This document shows, one piece after another, positions 1 through 8,423 of a stretch of DNA of 52,167 nt. The notes under the pieces were generated by a model. The model had not been told where the DNA came from and did no database searches. It was given only the letters and a program-made list of their open reading frames with translations. The stretch lies in contig NZ_JARKIN010000004.1 in the NCBI RefSeq assembly GCF_029351045.1, forward strand, positions 1 through 52,167, given 5' to 3'. This DNA is from Streptomyces sp. WMMB303. GTDB lineage: Bacteria; Actinomycetota; Actinomycetes; Streptomycetales; Streptomycetaceae. The position numbers and the translations under genes were made by a program. Positions within the stretch are counted from its first letter, which is position 1. Each line of letters begins with the position of its first letter.

Positions 1-1
1 C

Positions 2-973
2 GAGGACGGCAACCTGGCCGCTCCGCAGTGGCGCGACCGCATCTACATCGTGCTCACCCGAACCGAACTGCCGCTGCCCGACGTCGAGCCCAGGCCGCTG
101 GCCTGGTGCCCGGTGTGCGAGGAGACGGTCCACGCGGTGCAGTCCTGGAAGAAGCCCGGAGCCCGGAAGCTGGGCAAGTACGGGCAGCAGTACGTCTATC
201 GGTGCCCCCACGGTGCCCGGTGCCGCCACAGCGTCGTGGACCCGTATGTGCGCCCGGCCGCCAGCGTCATCGACTGGTCGAACCTGGGGGTGCGGATCGG
301 GGACCGGGCCGCCGAGGGGCTGCGCCCCCTGGCCGCCACCACGGTCAAGCGCATCCGCAAGGGCCTGCAGATGCTGGGCCAGCGCCGCATGGTGCTGACC
401 GTCAACCACGGCGGGCACGACGGCCGGGCCGTGCCCGCCGACCAAGCCCCTCTCTCCGCCCGCACGGTGAGGATCGGAGACGCGGTGCTGGTGCCCTCCG
501 GCGGCACCTGGAACACCACGGCCACCAGCACCGCCGAGCCGATGCGGACCCGACTGGCGAACCCCAAAGGGTTCGAGTCCCTGGTCACTCCCCCGCAGGC
601 GGACGACTCCTTCATCGTCACCCTGCGCCGCAACGCCGCCTCCCGCAGCGTGCACGAGCCCGTCGACACCGTGACCGGGCAGGGACGGCACCACTGGCTG
701 GTGATCCCCTACCGCAACGCCGCCGCCAAGTCCGTGACCGACCCACTGCACACCCTGGGCACCGTGGACTCGGCCGGGCTGCTGGGGGCGGCGCCGCAGC
801 TGGAGGACTGCCACTACCGCATGATCCAGCCGCGCGAGCAGTTGATGGCCCAGCGCTTCCCCGCCGAGTACGTCGTCACGGGCAACAAGGGCGAGCAGAC
901 CATGCAGGCAGGGAACGCGGTCTCCTGCAACGTCGCCCAGTGGCTGGGCCAGCGCCTCGCGGAGGTGCTGTGA
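2..973 (+). CDS. C5-cytosine DNA methyltransferase, 3' part (cut by window start)
   Basis: This is the carboxy-terminal 323 residues of the enzyme whose complete copy lies at 36663-38138; base 1 is the last base of codon 168. The visible part holds the QWRDR segment (motif VIII), a long target-recognition region with Cys/His clusters (WCPVCEE, RCPHGARC) and the closing AGNAVS motif X. The missing start is a window-edge effect and not a mutation. Its TGA overlaps the ATG of the DUF4326 gene. Confidence 0.9.
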   Translation, partial: EDGNLAAPQWRDRIYIVLTRTELPLPDVEPRPLAWCPVCEETVHAVQSWKKPGARKLGKYGQQYVYRCPHGARCRHSVVDPYVRPAASVIDWSNLGVRIGDRAAEGLRPLAATTVKRIRKGLQMLGQRRMVLTVNHGGHDGRAVPADQAPLSARTVRIGDAVLVPSGGTWNTTATSTAEPMRTRLANPKGFESLVTPPQADDSFIVTLRRNAASRSVHEPVDTVTGQGRHHWLVIPYRNAAAKSVTDPLHTLGTVDSAGLLGAAPQLEDCHYRMIQPREQLMAQRFPAEYVVTGNKGEQTMQAGNAVSCNVAQWLGQRLAEVL

Positions 974-1398
974 TGCCGAAGGCCTTCGATCCTGAGATGA
1001 ACGGCGGACGCCAGCTGGACCTGCTGGACCTAGTCGTCGCCGCCGAGCCGGAGCCCGCCCGCGTGGCGGGCCCGGCCCCCGGGCCGACCACCGTGGTCTG
1101 CCTCAAGGGCCGCCGGGGCGATCCCTCCATCGCGGACGTGCTCTACGTCGGGCGCCCCATGTACCAGGGCGGTTGGAAGCTGGCCGGTCACCTGCTCGCC
1201 AACCCGTACCGGGTCGGCCGTGACGGCACGCCGGAGCAGGTCGTCGCACGGTACGAGCAGTGGCTGGACCAGCACGCCGACCTCGTAGCCCGAGAGCTGC
1301 CCAAGCTGCGCGGCCGACGCCTGGGCTGCTGGTGCGCCGAGGGACAGCCGTGCCACGCCCGGGTGCTGGCCCGCCGAGCCGATGAGGGTGCGCGATGA
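973..1398 (+). CDS. DUF4326 domain protein
   Basis: A 141-residue protein. The segments VLYVGRPMY, LANPYRVGRDGT, RYEQWLDQH and LRGRRLGCWCAEGQPCHA reproduce the conserved order of DUF4326, a small family common in actinobacteria and their phages whose biochemical role is unknown to me. The Cys/His cluster near the C terminus may bind metal. The ATG overlaps the methyltransferase TGA and follows GGAGG at 961-966, so translation is probably coupled. The position between a methyltransferase and a DnaB-N-like protein suggests a DNA-related role, but that is inference. Confidence 0.8.
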   Translation: MPKAFDPEMNGGRQLDLLDLVVAAEPEPARVAGPAPGPTTVVCLKGRRGDPSIADVLYVGRPMYQGGWKLAGHLLANPYRVGRDGTPEQVVARYEQWLDQHADLVARELPKLRGRRLGCWCAEGQPCHARVLARRADEGAR

Positions 1399-2477
1399 CC
1401 CGGCTGACGCGGCGTGCGGAAGAGGCGTTACTGGGAGCGGCTCTCTTCCGTCCCGAGATCCTCCCGGCGATGCAGTGGGTACCGCCCGGTGCCTTCTCCC
1501 GCCCCGATCACGGCGCTCTGTGGCGGACGCTCCACGCGATCGACTTCTCCCAGGTTCCGCGCGCGGAGATTCCGGCCGTTGTGACCAGGGCCGTGGAGCG
1601 GATCGAGGACCGGGGCATCCGGAACTGCCTGTCGCCCCAGCGTCTCCAGCAGCTGGCCGGCGCCTGCCCGAACCCGCGCACTGCTGCGCTGTACGGCGGC
1701 ATGACGGTCGAGGGAGGCGTGCACCGCGCGGTCGAGGACACCGGAGACCGGCTGCGGGCCGCTGCCCAGCAGGCCGATGTCGAGCAGGCCGGTGACACGG
1801 TCGGCCAGGCGCAGGTTGCCCGGGAGCGGTTCGCCTCGCTGCACCAGGCGTGGCTCAGCACCCCGGAGCAGGTGCGGGTGCTGCTGGACACCCAGCACGA
1901 CCAGCGGCTGCCGGAGCCGGAGGCTCAGCAGGCCCGGCGCCCGGAGCGGCTGGACCTGCAGGCCGAGTTCGACGTCGTGGCCTCCTTGCAGTGGGACTCC
2001 CGCCAGGTGGGGGACATCCCCTGGCTGCAGGACCAGGACTTCGCCGACCCTGCACTGCGCACCGCCTACGGCGCGATCACCGCGCTGCACGAGCGCCAGT
2101 CCCCGGTCGATGACCTGACTGTGGCGTGGGAGGCCGCCCGTCGCGGGGGCCCGCAGCCCAGCGAACAGCTGCTGGCCGACCTCGCCCGGCACGGAAGCGG
2201 GGGCATCGCAGCCCACGCGGGTGCACGTGTTCTGAGTACCGCGGCGCTGGACCGCCTGGAGACAGCAGGGGGGCAGGTGCGCGATGCCGGACGCTCCCCC
2301 GCCCTGGCTCCCAGCGCTCTGGTCGTCCGCGCTGAGCAGTCCCTGCAGCCCTCTCTCACCGACGAGCGGCGCATCCACCACGCCGAGCGCGAGCCCGAGC
2401 TGGCCGACGGCAAGGAGCCCTCCCCACCGGCTCACCCCGCACATGAAGTCCCCGCCCTTTCCGAGATGGAGATGTGA
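1395..2477 (+). CDS. protein with two DnaB-N-like helical domains
   Basis: A 360-residue protein. The N-terminal 50 residues (EEALLGAALFRPEILP, then FSRPDHGALW) look like the N-terminal domain of replicative helicase DnaB. A second similar unit begins near residue 190 (QAEFDVVASLQWD, DFADPALRTAYGAI) and includes the DLTVAWEAARRGG segment. There is no Walker A motif or RecA core, so it is not a helicase. In DnaB this domain mediates subunit and primase contacts, so a role as helicase partner or decoy is possible (inference). ATG overlaps the previous TGA as ATGA, with GAGGG upstream. The tail is acidic and ends in MEM. Confidence 0.7.
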   Translation: MTRLTRRAEEALLGAALFRPEILPAMQWVPPGAFSRPDHGALWRTLHAIDFSQVPRAEIPAVVTRAVERIEDRGIRNCLSPQRLQQLAGACPNPRTAALYGGMTVEGGVHRAVEDTGDRLRAAAQQADVEQAGDTVGQAQVARERFASLHQAWLSTPEQVRVLLDTQHDQRLPEPEAQQARRPERLDLQAEFDVVASLQWDSRQVGDIPWLQDQDFADPALRTAYGAITALHERQSPVDDLTVAWEAARRGGPQPSEQLLADLARHGSGGIAAHAGARVLSTAALDRLETAGGQVRDAGRSPALAPSALVVRAEQSLQPSLTDERRIHHAEREPELADGKEPSPPAHPAHEVPALSEMEM

Positions 2478-2479
2478 CC

Positions 2480-3244
2480 ATGAACGAGCCGGTTCGTTTC
2501 GACCCGACCGACTACCTTCTCAGCCATGAGCGGCAGATCACCGCCCCGCACCTGCCCGGCGTCGCCGCGCTGCCGCCCACCCGCTCCGCGCTCCGGGTCC
2601 TGTGGGAGCACCTGGGGCGTATCGCCCCGGGACTGGTCACCACCGCGGCGACCGCCCTTGCCTGGGGGTGGCACGCTCAGATGCCCGCTGGCTCCACCCA
2701 GCCGCTGTGGATCAGCGGCCTGCTGGCCGCCTTCGCCGCGGCGGCCGGCACCGTCTCCGCGGCCAAGAAGAACGGCAGCGTCGATGTCACCCGCACCGCG
2801 TTCGCGGGCGCCGGCACGCTCGCCCTGATCGGTGTCGCGGCCTGGACGCCGCTGTGGACGGTGCGCGTCCTGATGTGGCTGTTGGGCACCGCCGCCGTCT
2901 ACGCGGTCTGCGCCCCGCTGTGGCGCAGTGACCGCCGCCTGGAGCAAGAGCAGCGACACGAGCAGCTGCTGGCCCGGACCGATGCCCAGACCCGTCTGGC
3001 TGTCACCGCGGTCGAACAGCAGGCCCGCGTCGCCGAGGCACAGTGGCAGTACCGCACCGAAGCGGCCCGCGCGCAGGCGATCAGCACCAGCGTCGAGGCG
3101 CTGGTGGCCGCGAACGAGATGCGCGAGCAGCGTGCGATCACCCCGGGCAACGAGCTGAACGTCGCAGCCCTGCTGCAGGCAGCCGGCCACGAGGCCCCGC
3201 GCGAGCTGGCCGCCGACGAGCGCGACGGGCAGGCGCCCCGGTGA
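2480..3244 (+). CDS. four-helix membrane protein with cytoplasmic coiled-coil tail
   Basis: 254 residues from ATG 2480, which sits 9 nt after GGAG. A GTG at 2474 overlapping the previous stop is possible but is too close to that site. Hydrophobic segments lie at about residues 49-66, 76-95, 106-122 and 125-147. They are followed by a charged, Gln/Ala-rich helix (about 150-225) likely to form a coiled coil in the cytoplasm. I cannot assign a family. It lies in the operon downstream of the methyltransferase. A role in DNA transfer like that of the Spd proteins of Streptomyces plasmids is conceivable, without direct evidence. Confidence 0.7.
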   Translation: MNEPVRFDPTDYLLSHERQITAPHLPGVAALPPTRSALRVLWEHLGRIAPGLVTTAATALAWGWHAQMPAGSTQPLWISGLLAAFAAAAGTVSAAKKNGSVDVTRTAFAGAGTLALIGVAAWTPLWTVRVLMWLLGTAAVYAVCAPLWRSDRRLEQEQRHEQLLARTDAQTRLAVTAVEQQARVAEAQWQYRTEAARAQAISTSVEALVAANEMREQRAITPGNELNVAALLQAAGHEAPRELAADERDGQAPR

Positions 3245-3576
3245 AGCCGACCACGCCGCAAGGACGCCTGCTGCATCAGTGGCAGGGCCACGTCGTGCAG
3301 GTCGACGCGCATGGGCTTGCGGTCGACGGGCAGACCATCGACCCGACCCCGCTCACCGAGCGGGACGCCGTCCTCCCTTCCCAGTGTCCGCTCACACACC
3401 CGGCATTCCAGCTGCTGGCCGACGGCGGACTCGTCTACCGCGGGCACGTCCAGGCGCACCTCGAATACGACCAGGTCACTGTCTACGGCCCGCAGGGAGC
3501 CGCCTGGCCGCCCTGCGGGCAGCAGCCGCCCAGCCCGGCCGACGAAGAACCCGACAACCTCGACTTCGAGCTTTGA
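3241..3576 (+). CDS. hypothetical protein, 111 aa
   Basis: GTG 3241 overlaps the TGA of the membrane-protein gene (GTGA). The protein has short beta-like segments (HVVQVDAHGLAVDG, GLVYRGHVQAHLEYDQVTVYG) and an acidic C terminus. It has no membrane segment and I do not recognise a family. Position and overlap place it in the same operon. Confidence 0.6.
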   Translation: MKPTTPQGRLLHQWQGHVVQVDAHGLAVDGQTIDPTPLTERDAVLPSQCPLTHPAFQLLADGGLVYRGHVQAHLEYDQVTVYGPQGAAWPPCGQQPPSPADEEPDNLDFEL

Positions 3577-3602
3577 GCGACGACCGAAAGAGAGCCCGAC
3601 GT

Positions 3603-3908
3603 ATGACTGACGACCAGGACCGCCAGGGCCACATCGCCGGACTGCTCCCGGCACTGGCCCAGCTCGACCTCACCGCCGGCGAGCTGGACCAGCACCGGAC
3701 CACCCGAGACATCAGCGCCCAGGTCAGCACCTACGACCACCAAGCCGCCCATGCCCGCCACCTGATCCTCTCCGCAAGTGCCACCTGCCAGGAAGTGGAG
3801 GAGGCCGAGCGCCTGCACCGAGGCGACGGGGAAAAGGGGTTCGCCGCGCGCGGCTACGACCACGCACTCCACCCCCGACAATACGAAGACGCCGAAGTGG
3901 AGCTGTGA
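3603..3908 (+). CDS. hypothetical protein, 101 aa
   Basis: ATG 3603 follows GAAAGAGAG by about 8 nt. The product is hydrophilic, mostly helical, His-rich in the middle and acidic at the end, with no recognisable family. A perfect 11-bp hairpin begins 24 bp after the stop, so part of the transcription may end here. Confidence 0.6.
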   Translation: MTDDQDRQGHIAGLLPALAQLDLTAGELDQHRTTRDISAQVSTYDHQAAHARHLILSASATCQEVEEAERLHRGDGEKGFAARGYDHALHPRQYEDAEVEL

Positions 3909-3931
3909 ACAACCAGGTCTGAGCGTGACCC

Positions 3932-3964
3932 GGTGGGGCCCCGGCTGCACGGCGGGGCCCCACC
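3932..3964 (+). terminator. 11-bp GC hairpin
   Basis: Arms 3932-3942 and 3954-3964 are perfect reverse complements around an 11-nt loop. There is no T-tract. It sits between the 101-aa and 212-aa genes and could terminate or attenuate operon transcription. Confidence 0.6.
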
Positions 3965-3988
3965 CGTCGAAGGGAGGGAACGAGAGAT

Positions 3989-4627
3989 ATGGACGAGCCA
4001 GTCCCCGAGGCCGAACTCCTCTACGAGGACGACAGCCTCACCGCAGTCCCCACCACGTGGGACGACATCGAGATCAGCGAGACCCAGCGGGTAGGCGACA
4101 CCCAGTACACCCGGGGCGTGATCAAGGGCAGCGGGCAGGAGCGGATCTGGGCGGAACGCGACTTCGGTCAGGGCCTGCGCAACACCGAGGAAGTCACCAC
4201 CGCGGACGATGTGCCCCCGGGCCGCATCAACAGCGTGTGGCGCGAGCTGACCGGCCCGGACGCTCCCACGGACCTGGACGCGCAGATCGCCGCCCAGGAC
4301 ACGGCCGTGCAGCGCGAGCAGACCGACTATCACCACACGCTCGCCCAGTACGAGCAGGAGCTGGCACCGTCCGCCGAGCTGGCCGAGCGCCGCGCGGCCG
4401 TCGAGCAGGAGCTGGAGGCCGACCCTGGCCACGGCGCCCTGCAGGAGGAACACGGCGCCCTGGAACGGGCCGCCGCCGTCGAACAGGACCTGGTGCTGAC
4501 CCAGGCAGAGGCCGACCTCTCGGACGCCAGCTCTGCCCCCACATCCGTCGGCGAGTCGGGCATCGACCTGGACGGCGAGTGGGATACCGCGCAGGACGTC
4601 GACTACGGCGACGACATCGACATGTGA
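3989..4627 (+). CDS. acidic coiled-coil protein ending in DIDM
   Basis: 212 residues, very acidic, ATG preceded by GAAGGGAGGGAACGAGAG. Residues 95-175 are rich in Glu, Gln, Ala and Leu in a pattern typical of coiled coils. The last residues, DYGDDIDM, resemble the relaxase C terminus (MDRDIDM). I recognise no family. A hairpin precedes it and a strong terminator follows, so it can be expressed separately. A function in transfer is suggested only by the shared tail. Confidence 0.65.
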   Translation: MDEPVPEAELLYEDDSLTAVPTTWDDIEISETQRVGDTQYTRGVIKGSGQERIWAERDFGQGLRNTEEVTTADDVPPGRINSVWRELTGPDAPTDLDAQIAAQDTAVQREQTDYHHTLAQYEQELAPSAELAERRAAVEQELEADPGHGALQEEHGALERAAAVEQDLVLTQAEADLSDASSAPTSVGESGIDLDGEWDTAQDVDYGDDIDM

Positions 4628-4636
4628 ACACTCCAC

Positions 4637-4676
4637 GACATAGCCCCTGACAGAGGTATCTGTCAGGGGCTATGTC
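4637..4676 (+). terminator. strong hairpin terminator after the plus-strand operon
   Basis: A perfect 17-bp stem (4637-4653 with 4660-4676), extendable by one A-T pair to leave a 4-nt loop. It begins ten bases after the 212-aa gene stop and ends 19 bases before the next ATG. There is no T-run, as is common in Streptomyces. Confidence 0.85.
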
Positions 4677-4682
4677 CGTGAG

Positions 4683-4695
4683 TACGGTGTGATCC
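4683..4695 (+). promoter_or_regulatory. candidate leaderless promoter
   Basis: TACGGT at 4683-4688 matches the TANNNT -10 pattern. It lies seven bases before the ATG at 4696, so the transcript would start at or next to the A of the start codon. No Shine-Dalgarno sequence is present and there is no room for one after the terminator stem. Confidence 0.45.
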
Positions 4696-6063
4696 ATGAG
4701 CACGCAGGGGGCAGAACGGCGGGGACATGTGCTGATGCTCGCCGGCGACACAGCCACTCACCGCCGCCGACCGCAACTGCTGCCCAGCCACAATCTCGCC
4801 GCGCTGGCAACGGCCCCGGCCCAAGCGCTGCTGGGAACCACGGACCCGACCGACGTCGCGATGCTGGACGGAGCACGAGACCCCCACCTGGTACGGGCTC
4901 GGTTGCAGATGGCCGCTGACACCAGCGGAGACCTGCTGGTCTACCTCTCGGCCCGGCTGGTGGTCGATCGCAAGTCCCATGCCCTGCACCTTGCGCTGCC
5001 CGGCGCTACCAAGCCCACCGTCCGGTACACCGCGCTGCCGTGGGACTGGCTGCGCACCGAGCTGCGGAACAGACCGCCGATGACGACCACCCTGGCGGTC
5101 GACCTGGTCGCCGAGCCCCAGGCCGTCAGTGTCCTGGCCGCCGGCGAAGCCGAGCGGCTGGCCGCCGGGTTGACCCTGGTCGGTGTCATCTCGCCTTCCA
5201 CCGCGCCGACCGTCACCGGGCCCAGCCCCTACACCCGGCATCTCGCCGAACGCCTCCGGCAGGGCGAGGGCCCCGTCGCTCAGCTCCATCCCCAGGCCGT
5301 GGCAGCCGCCGACCTACCCGCGGACACCCTCGTTCTCCCCGTTGCACCACAGCAGGCTGCTCTACCAGCACCACCGCCCACCAGCCGTACCCAGATGCTG
5401 CCGCGTAGGCGCCTCGAGGCGGACGCCGACGACGTGGCCCCCGGGCTGGAATCCCGCCCAGCGCTCGACCCCGCTCTGCTGCCGTCCGCCGCTCCCGCCC
5501 CGACCCGGCCGCCTGCGCCGGAACCCGCACTGGCCCCCGAATCGCGGGCACCTCACCCGACAGTTCCTGCACGGCCCACCGCGCCCGTCCCGGTTCCGGC
5601 TCAGCGCCCCGCAGCCCTGGCCGAGCCCGGCACCGGCCAGCAGGACCCCCGCCCTCGTATTCACGCCCTGGCCCAGGCTGGCAGGCACAGGGAGGCGGCC
5701 CGGGAAGCGCAGGTGTGGGAACAGCATGTGCTGCAGACCTGCGGCATCGACTCTCCGCAGGCCACCCAGTGGCTCGAAATCCGTGCCGACCTCGCCAAGA
5801 TGGCCACGGACTTCACACTGGCGACGCACCTGTGGATCGCGGCCGGGCGCACCCGCCTTGCCCACCAGGCAACCGACGCACCCGAGGTCCTCACAGCAGG
5901 GCAGAGCGCGCACTACTGCTGGACCCACATCCAGGACCCCGCCAAAGCCCGCGACTGCGGCCCCGACCTGATCAGCCTTCTGCGGACCCTGCCCGCGCTG
6001 GACCGGCGCCATCTGTCGATGGCCCAGCAGCGCCTGGAGTACCTCCAGCAGATGACGCGATAA
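4696..6063 (+). CDS. degenerate caspase-like protein with helical C-terminal region
   Basis: 455 residues. The first 190 follow the layout of caspase-like (peptidase C14) domains: an early strand (HVLMLAGD), a segment with HNLAAL and ALLGTTDPTDVAMLDG, a hydrophobic strand DLLVYLSARL where active members read YxSGHG, and TTTLAVDLVAE where active members carry Asp-x-Cys. Both catalytic His and Cys are missing, so proteolysis is unlikely. A Pro/Ala-rich linker (about 200-310) leads to a helical region (about 315-455) with TPR-like spacing. The family assignment is by eye and weak. The gene overlaps the convergent integrase-like gene by 92 bp, and its TAA is part of a dispersed 16-bp repeat. Confidence 0.55.
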   Translation: MSTQGAERRGHVLMLAGDTATHRRRPQLLPSHNLAALATAPAQALLGTTDPTDVAMLDGARDPHLVRARLQMAADTSGDLLVYLSARLVVDRKSHALHLALPGATKPTVRYTALPWDWLRTELRNRPPMTTTLAVDLVAEPQAVSVLAAGEAERLAAGLTLVGVISPSTAPTVTGPSPYTRHLAERLRQGEGPVAQLHPQAVAAADLPADTLVLPVAPQQAALPAPPPTSRTQMLPRRRLEADADDVAPGLESRPALDPALLPSAAPAPTRPPAPEPALAPESRAPHPTVPARPTAPVPVPAQRPAALAEPGTGQQDPRPRIHALAQAGRHREAAREAQVWEQHVLQTCGIDSPQATQWLEIRADLAKMATDFTLATHLWIAAGRTRLAHQATDAPEVLTAGQSAHYCWTHIQDPAKARDCGPDLISLLRTLPALDRRHLSMAQQRLEYLQQMTR

Positions 6064-6925
6064 CAAGCCCTGTGGGTGGCGCTTCCGACTCGACCGCCCG
6101 CCGCAGCGCCTCCATCTTCGGTGGCAGCAGGCGTTCCAGACCGTACTGCCGCCGCCCCCGCCTGTAGCTGCTGACCAACCCGTTGCTCTCCAGCGGCACT
6201 CCCGGCGGACGGTGCAGCGTGGCACCCTCCCGGGCGGGGTGCCCGTCGTGGTTGTGCCACAGCGACACCCACAGCCGCGACGTGCCGCGGGCCCGGCGCA
6301 CCAGGTCCGCGCGCAGCGGCAGCCACCGCCCAAGCGCTGCCTGTCCCAGCGGCGACAAGGCGACCTCGCCCCCCGCCCCGTCCGAGATCGCACGGCGTCC
6401 GGGGGCGAGGTCGGAGAGCCGCAGACCCGACAGCTGTCCCGAGGACAGGGCCGCATCCAGGACCAGAGCGAGCACCGCCGTCAGCCGGACCTGCCCCGGC
6501 GGCATCCAGCCGGCCAGGTCCCGGTCGAGCTGGCGCCGCAACGTGGCAAGGGCCGAAGAATCCGGCGTGGTCCGCAGAGGGACACTCTCGCCACCGAGCT
6601 TGACCCGAGGCAGCCCCAGCGCCTCCCGCAGCAGCTCCAGGCACTGACGGCGCGCAACGTTGGTCGCCACCGACGTGGGCGGGCGACCGCCCTCGACTGC
6701 GCGCGCCCGCAGCACACCGGACTCCGCCAGCCGCAGGTACGGCGTCAGTGTCTCGTCTTCCAACAGCCGCCGCAGACTGCGGCGAGCCGCCACCGGCAGC
6801 GCGTCACGAACCAGCGCCCGCTGCATCTCCCCGCGGACCATGGACAGGTGACGCGCACGAGAAGGCCCGACGGCAAGGCCGTCCAGCAGCTGCTCCAATG
6901 CGATGATCGAGGCAAACTCCGACAC
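5972..6925 (-). CDS. tyrosine-recombinase-like protein without clear catalytic residues
   Basis: 317 residues from GTG 6925. The segment LTAVLALVLDAALSSGQLSGLRLSDL resembles the start of the tyrosine recombinase catalytic domain. The Arg expected in the ARxGEL position is absent, and I see no HxxR or terminal Tyr box, so it is probably a non-catalytic relative. Related proteins occur in Streptomyces as members of the integrase superfamily; function unknown. CACAAT at 6932-6937 lies six bases before the GTG, which would suit a leaderless message. The 3' end overlaps the caspase-like gene tail to tail by 92 bp. An alternative start is the downstream ATG near 6841. Confidence 0.6.
   Translation of the reverse strand: MSEFASIIALEQLLDGLAVGPSRARHLSMVRGEMQRALVRDALPVAARRSLRRLLEDETLTPYLRLAESGVLRARAVEGGRPPTSVATNVARRQCLELLREALGLPRVKLGGESVPLRTTPDSSALATLRRQLDRDLAGWMPPGQVRLTAVLALVLDAALSSGQLSGLRLSDLAPGRRAISDGAGGEVALSPLGQAALGRWLPLRADLVRRARGTSRLWVSLWHNHDGHPAREGATLHRPPGVPLESNGLVSSYRRGRRQYGLERLLPPKMEALRRAVESEAPPTGLVIASSAGGTPGAAGPSTDGAGPARAGSAEG
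6060..6075 (+). repeat. dispersed repeat ATAACAAGCCCTGYGG, copy A
   Basis: Sixteen bases identical to the reverse complement of 18048-18063 and matching 20243-20258 at 15 of 16. The copy contains the TAA stop of the preceding gene and lies in the 3' coding part of the opposing integrase-like gene. Confidence 0.85.
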
Positions 6926-7009
6926 CCCGTGATTGTGGCACCGGCAGCCCCGGCCCGAGCCGGGAAGGGCAGCGCAATCCACCAGCTGCGCCGGACACGC
7001 AACGGCGAA

Positions 7010-7031
7010 CGGCCCCTCGAATGAGGGGCCG
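7010..7031 (-). terminator. 8-bp hairpin after the 57-aa gene
   Basis: CGGCCCCT (7010-7017) pairs with AGGGGCCG (7024-7031) around a 6-nt loop, 28 bp beyond the 57-aa gene stop. It could end the minus-strand operon ahead of the integrase-like gene. Confidence 0.5.
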
Positions 7032-7058
7032 TATATGAAACCATCACTGCTCAGAGTC

Positions 7059-7232
7059 CTACTCTTGACGCGCTTCGGTGTTCTCCCGAATCGCCGCGGC
7101 GACGTCCAGCAGTCCGTACGCGACGGCGGCCAGACCCTCTCCGATCGCGTCGGTGAGCCTCTCCTCGCCCTCCCGGCCGGCAGCCGCGTCCGCTCTACGT
7201 TCTGCGTAGTCGCCCCAGACGCTCTTCTGCAA
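7059..7232 (-). CDS. small helical protein, 57 aa (TTG start)
   Basis: Reading from TTG 7232, 8 nt after a GAGAGGGGG site, gives 57 residues beginning MQKSVWGDYAERR and ending NTEARQE. The product is amphipathic and helical (GEERLTDAIGEGLAAVAYGLLDVAAAI). The other frames here have poor composition. The gene lies 102 bp after the recombinase gene on the same strand, so it may be an excisionase-size accessory, though it shows no obvious DNA-binding motif. No family recognised. Confidence 0.5.
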   Translation of the reverse strand: MQKSVWGDYAERRADAAAGREGEERLTDAIGEGLAAVAYGLLDVAAAIRENTEARQE

Positions 7233-7334
7233 CCTCGCCCCCTCTCCCCACGCCGCCAGGCCATCCGACGGACGCCTGCACCCTCCCCCTCCATGGCGGG
7301 GGCGAACCGCTCCTCTGCCGCCGATCCGCGCGGT

Positions 7335-8423
7335 TCAGTTGGGAGTGCGTGTCAGGGCTCCGGCAAGGTCCCGCGCCAGGGCGTAGCCGGGGCTGTCGTC
7401 CAGCAGTTCCTTGCGGCGGTTGTAGCGCTGGGTGGTGCGGGAGTCCTTGTGATCGGCCCAGCGCTGGACCCTGTCCGGCCGGGCGTCCGGCTGGGCCAGG
7501 GCGTGCGTGACGGCGTCGCCCTTGATGCCGTGCGGGCCGCGCAGTGGCAGCCCCGCGCGGCGGGCGAGGGACTGCAGTAGTCGCCACACCGCAGGTTCGT
7601 CGAGCCGACGCCCGGACGTGGTCTGGAAGAGCCACCCCTCGGTGCGTCCGTCGAGGTACTCCTGGAGGGCGTGCCAGGCGACCGGCGGGATGGGCTTGGA
7701 GGCCCAGCTGCCGCCCTTCACTCTCATCTTGAGGACATGGTGACCCCTGTCGTAGCCGAGGTGCTCGACCCGGGCCGCGAGGAGGGAGTCGATGCGCAGG
7801 CAGCAGGTGTAGAGGACGAGCACCAGGGCGTAGGCGCGCTTGCGGTAGGCGGCAGCCCGGTGGTGGTCCCGCGCCGTGGCCAGGAGCAGGGCGAATTCCT
7901 GCTCGGTGTAGCCAGGGGTGGGCGAGTAGTCGGGGTCGAGCACCGGGCGCCGCACCGCAGCGAAGGGGTTCCTCACTCCCTCGTCGCTGACCACGTCCAG
8001 GTACGCGAAGAACGAGCTGGCTGCGGACAACGCGTTCGCTCGGGAGGCGTCCGAGTACGGCGGCCCCGTCCGAGCCATCTCGCCACGCCGGACGCCCTTG
8101 ACCCGCACCCAGGTGGGCGCGTTCTCCAGGTACAGACGGAAGGTGTCGGCCAGTGCGAACCTCACCGCCATCGGATGCGTGCCGTGTTCCCGCGCGAACT
8201 CCTCGAACGTCTTGAAGCCGCGGGCGTAGGACCTCTGGGTATTGGCCGAGCGCTGGTGGGCGATCCAGGAAGCCGCGAGCGTGGGTAGCACATCGTCCTC
8301 CCCGTAGAGGTCGAGGAGGAAGTCATGCAGCTTCCGGGCGTGCTCGGGCCACTGGGCGCGCGGGTCCCGCCGCGGTGTGTCGAGTGCCTGGCGCGGTGCG
8401 CCGCGGAGTGCCCCGGGGCTCAC
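7335..8423 (-). CDS. tyrosine recombinase (integrase family)
   Basis: 362 residues from GTG 8423, which overlaps the TGA of the upstream gene (GTGA). An N-terminal SAM-like core-binding region (about 30-160; ASWIAHQRSANTQRSYARGFKTFEEF) precedes the catalytic domain. Visible catalytic positions are Arg near 210 (CCLRIDSLLAARVEHL), Lys near 230 (MRVKGG), His in PHGIK near 297, His in WADHKD near 323 and the nucleophile Tyr in TTQRYNR near 333. The usual HxxR box reads HGIK, so the second catalytic Arg appears as Lys. It is the last overlapping gene of a minus-strand operon led by the HEPN gene. Likely roles are resolution or integration of the plasmid. Confidence 0.85.
   Translation of the reverse strand: MSPGALRGAPRQALDTPRRDPRAQWPEHARKLHDFLLDLYGEDDVLPTLAASWIAHQRSANTQRSYARGFKTFEEFAREHGTHPMAVRFALADTFRLYLENAPTWVRVKGVRRGEMARTGPPYSDASRANALSAASSFFAYLDVVSDEGVRNPFAAVRRPVLDPDYSPTPGYTEQEFALLLATARDHHRAAAYRKRAYALVLVLYTCCLRIDSLLAARVEHLGYDRGHHVLKMRVKGGSWASKPIPPVAWHALQEYLDGRTEGWLFQTTSGRRLDEPAVWRLLQSLARRAGLPLRGPHGIKGDAVTHALAQPDARPDRVQRWADHKDSRTTQRYNRRKELLDDSPGYALARDLAGALTRTPN

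Noticed and set aside
4696..6063. Active caspase-like protease
   Set aside because: The SGHG His and the Asp-x-Cys Cys are both replaced, so only the fold resemblance is kept.
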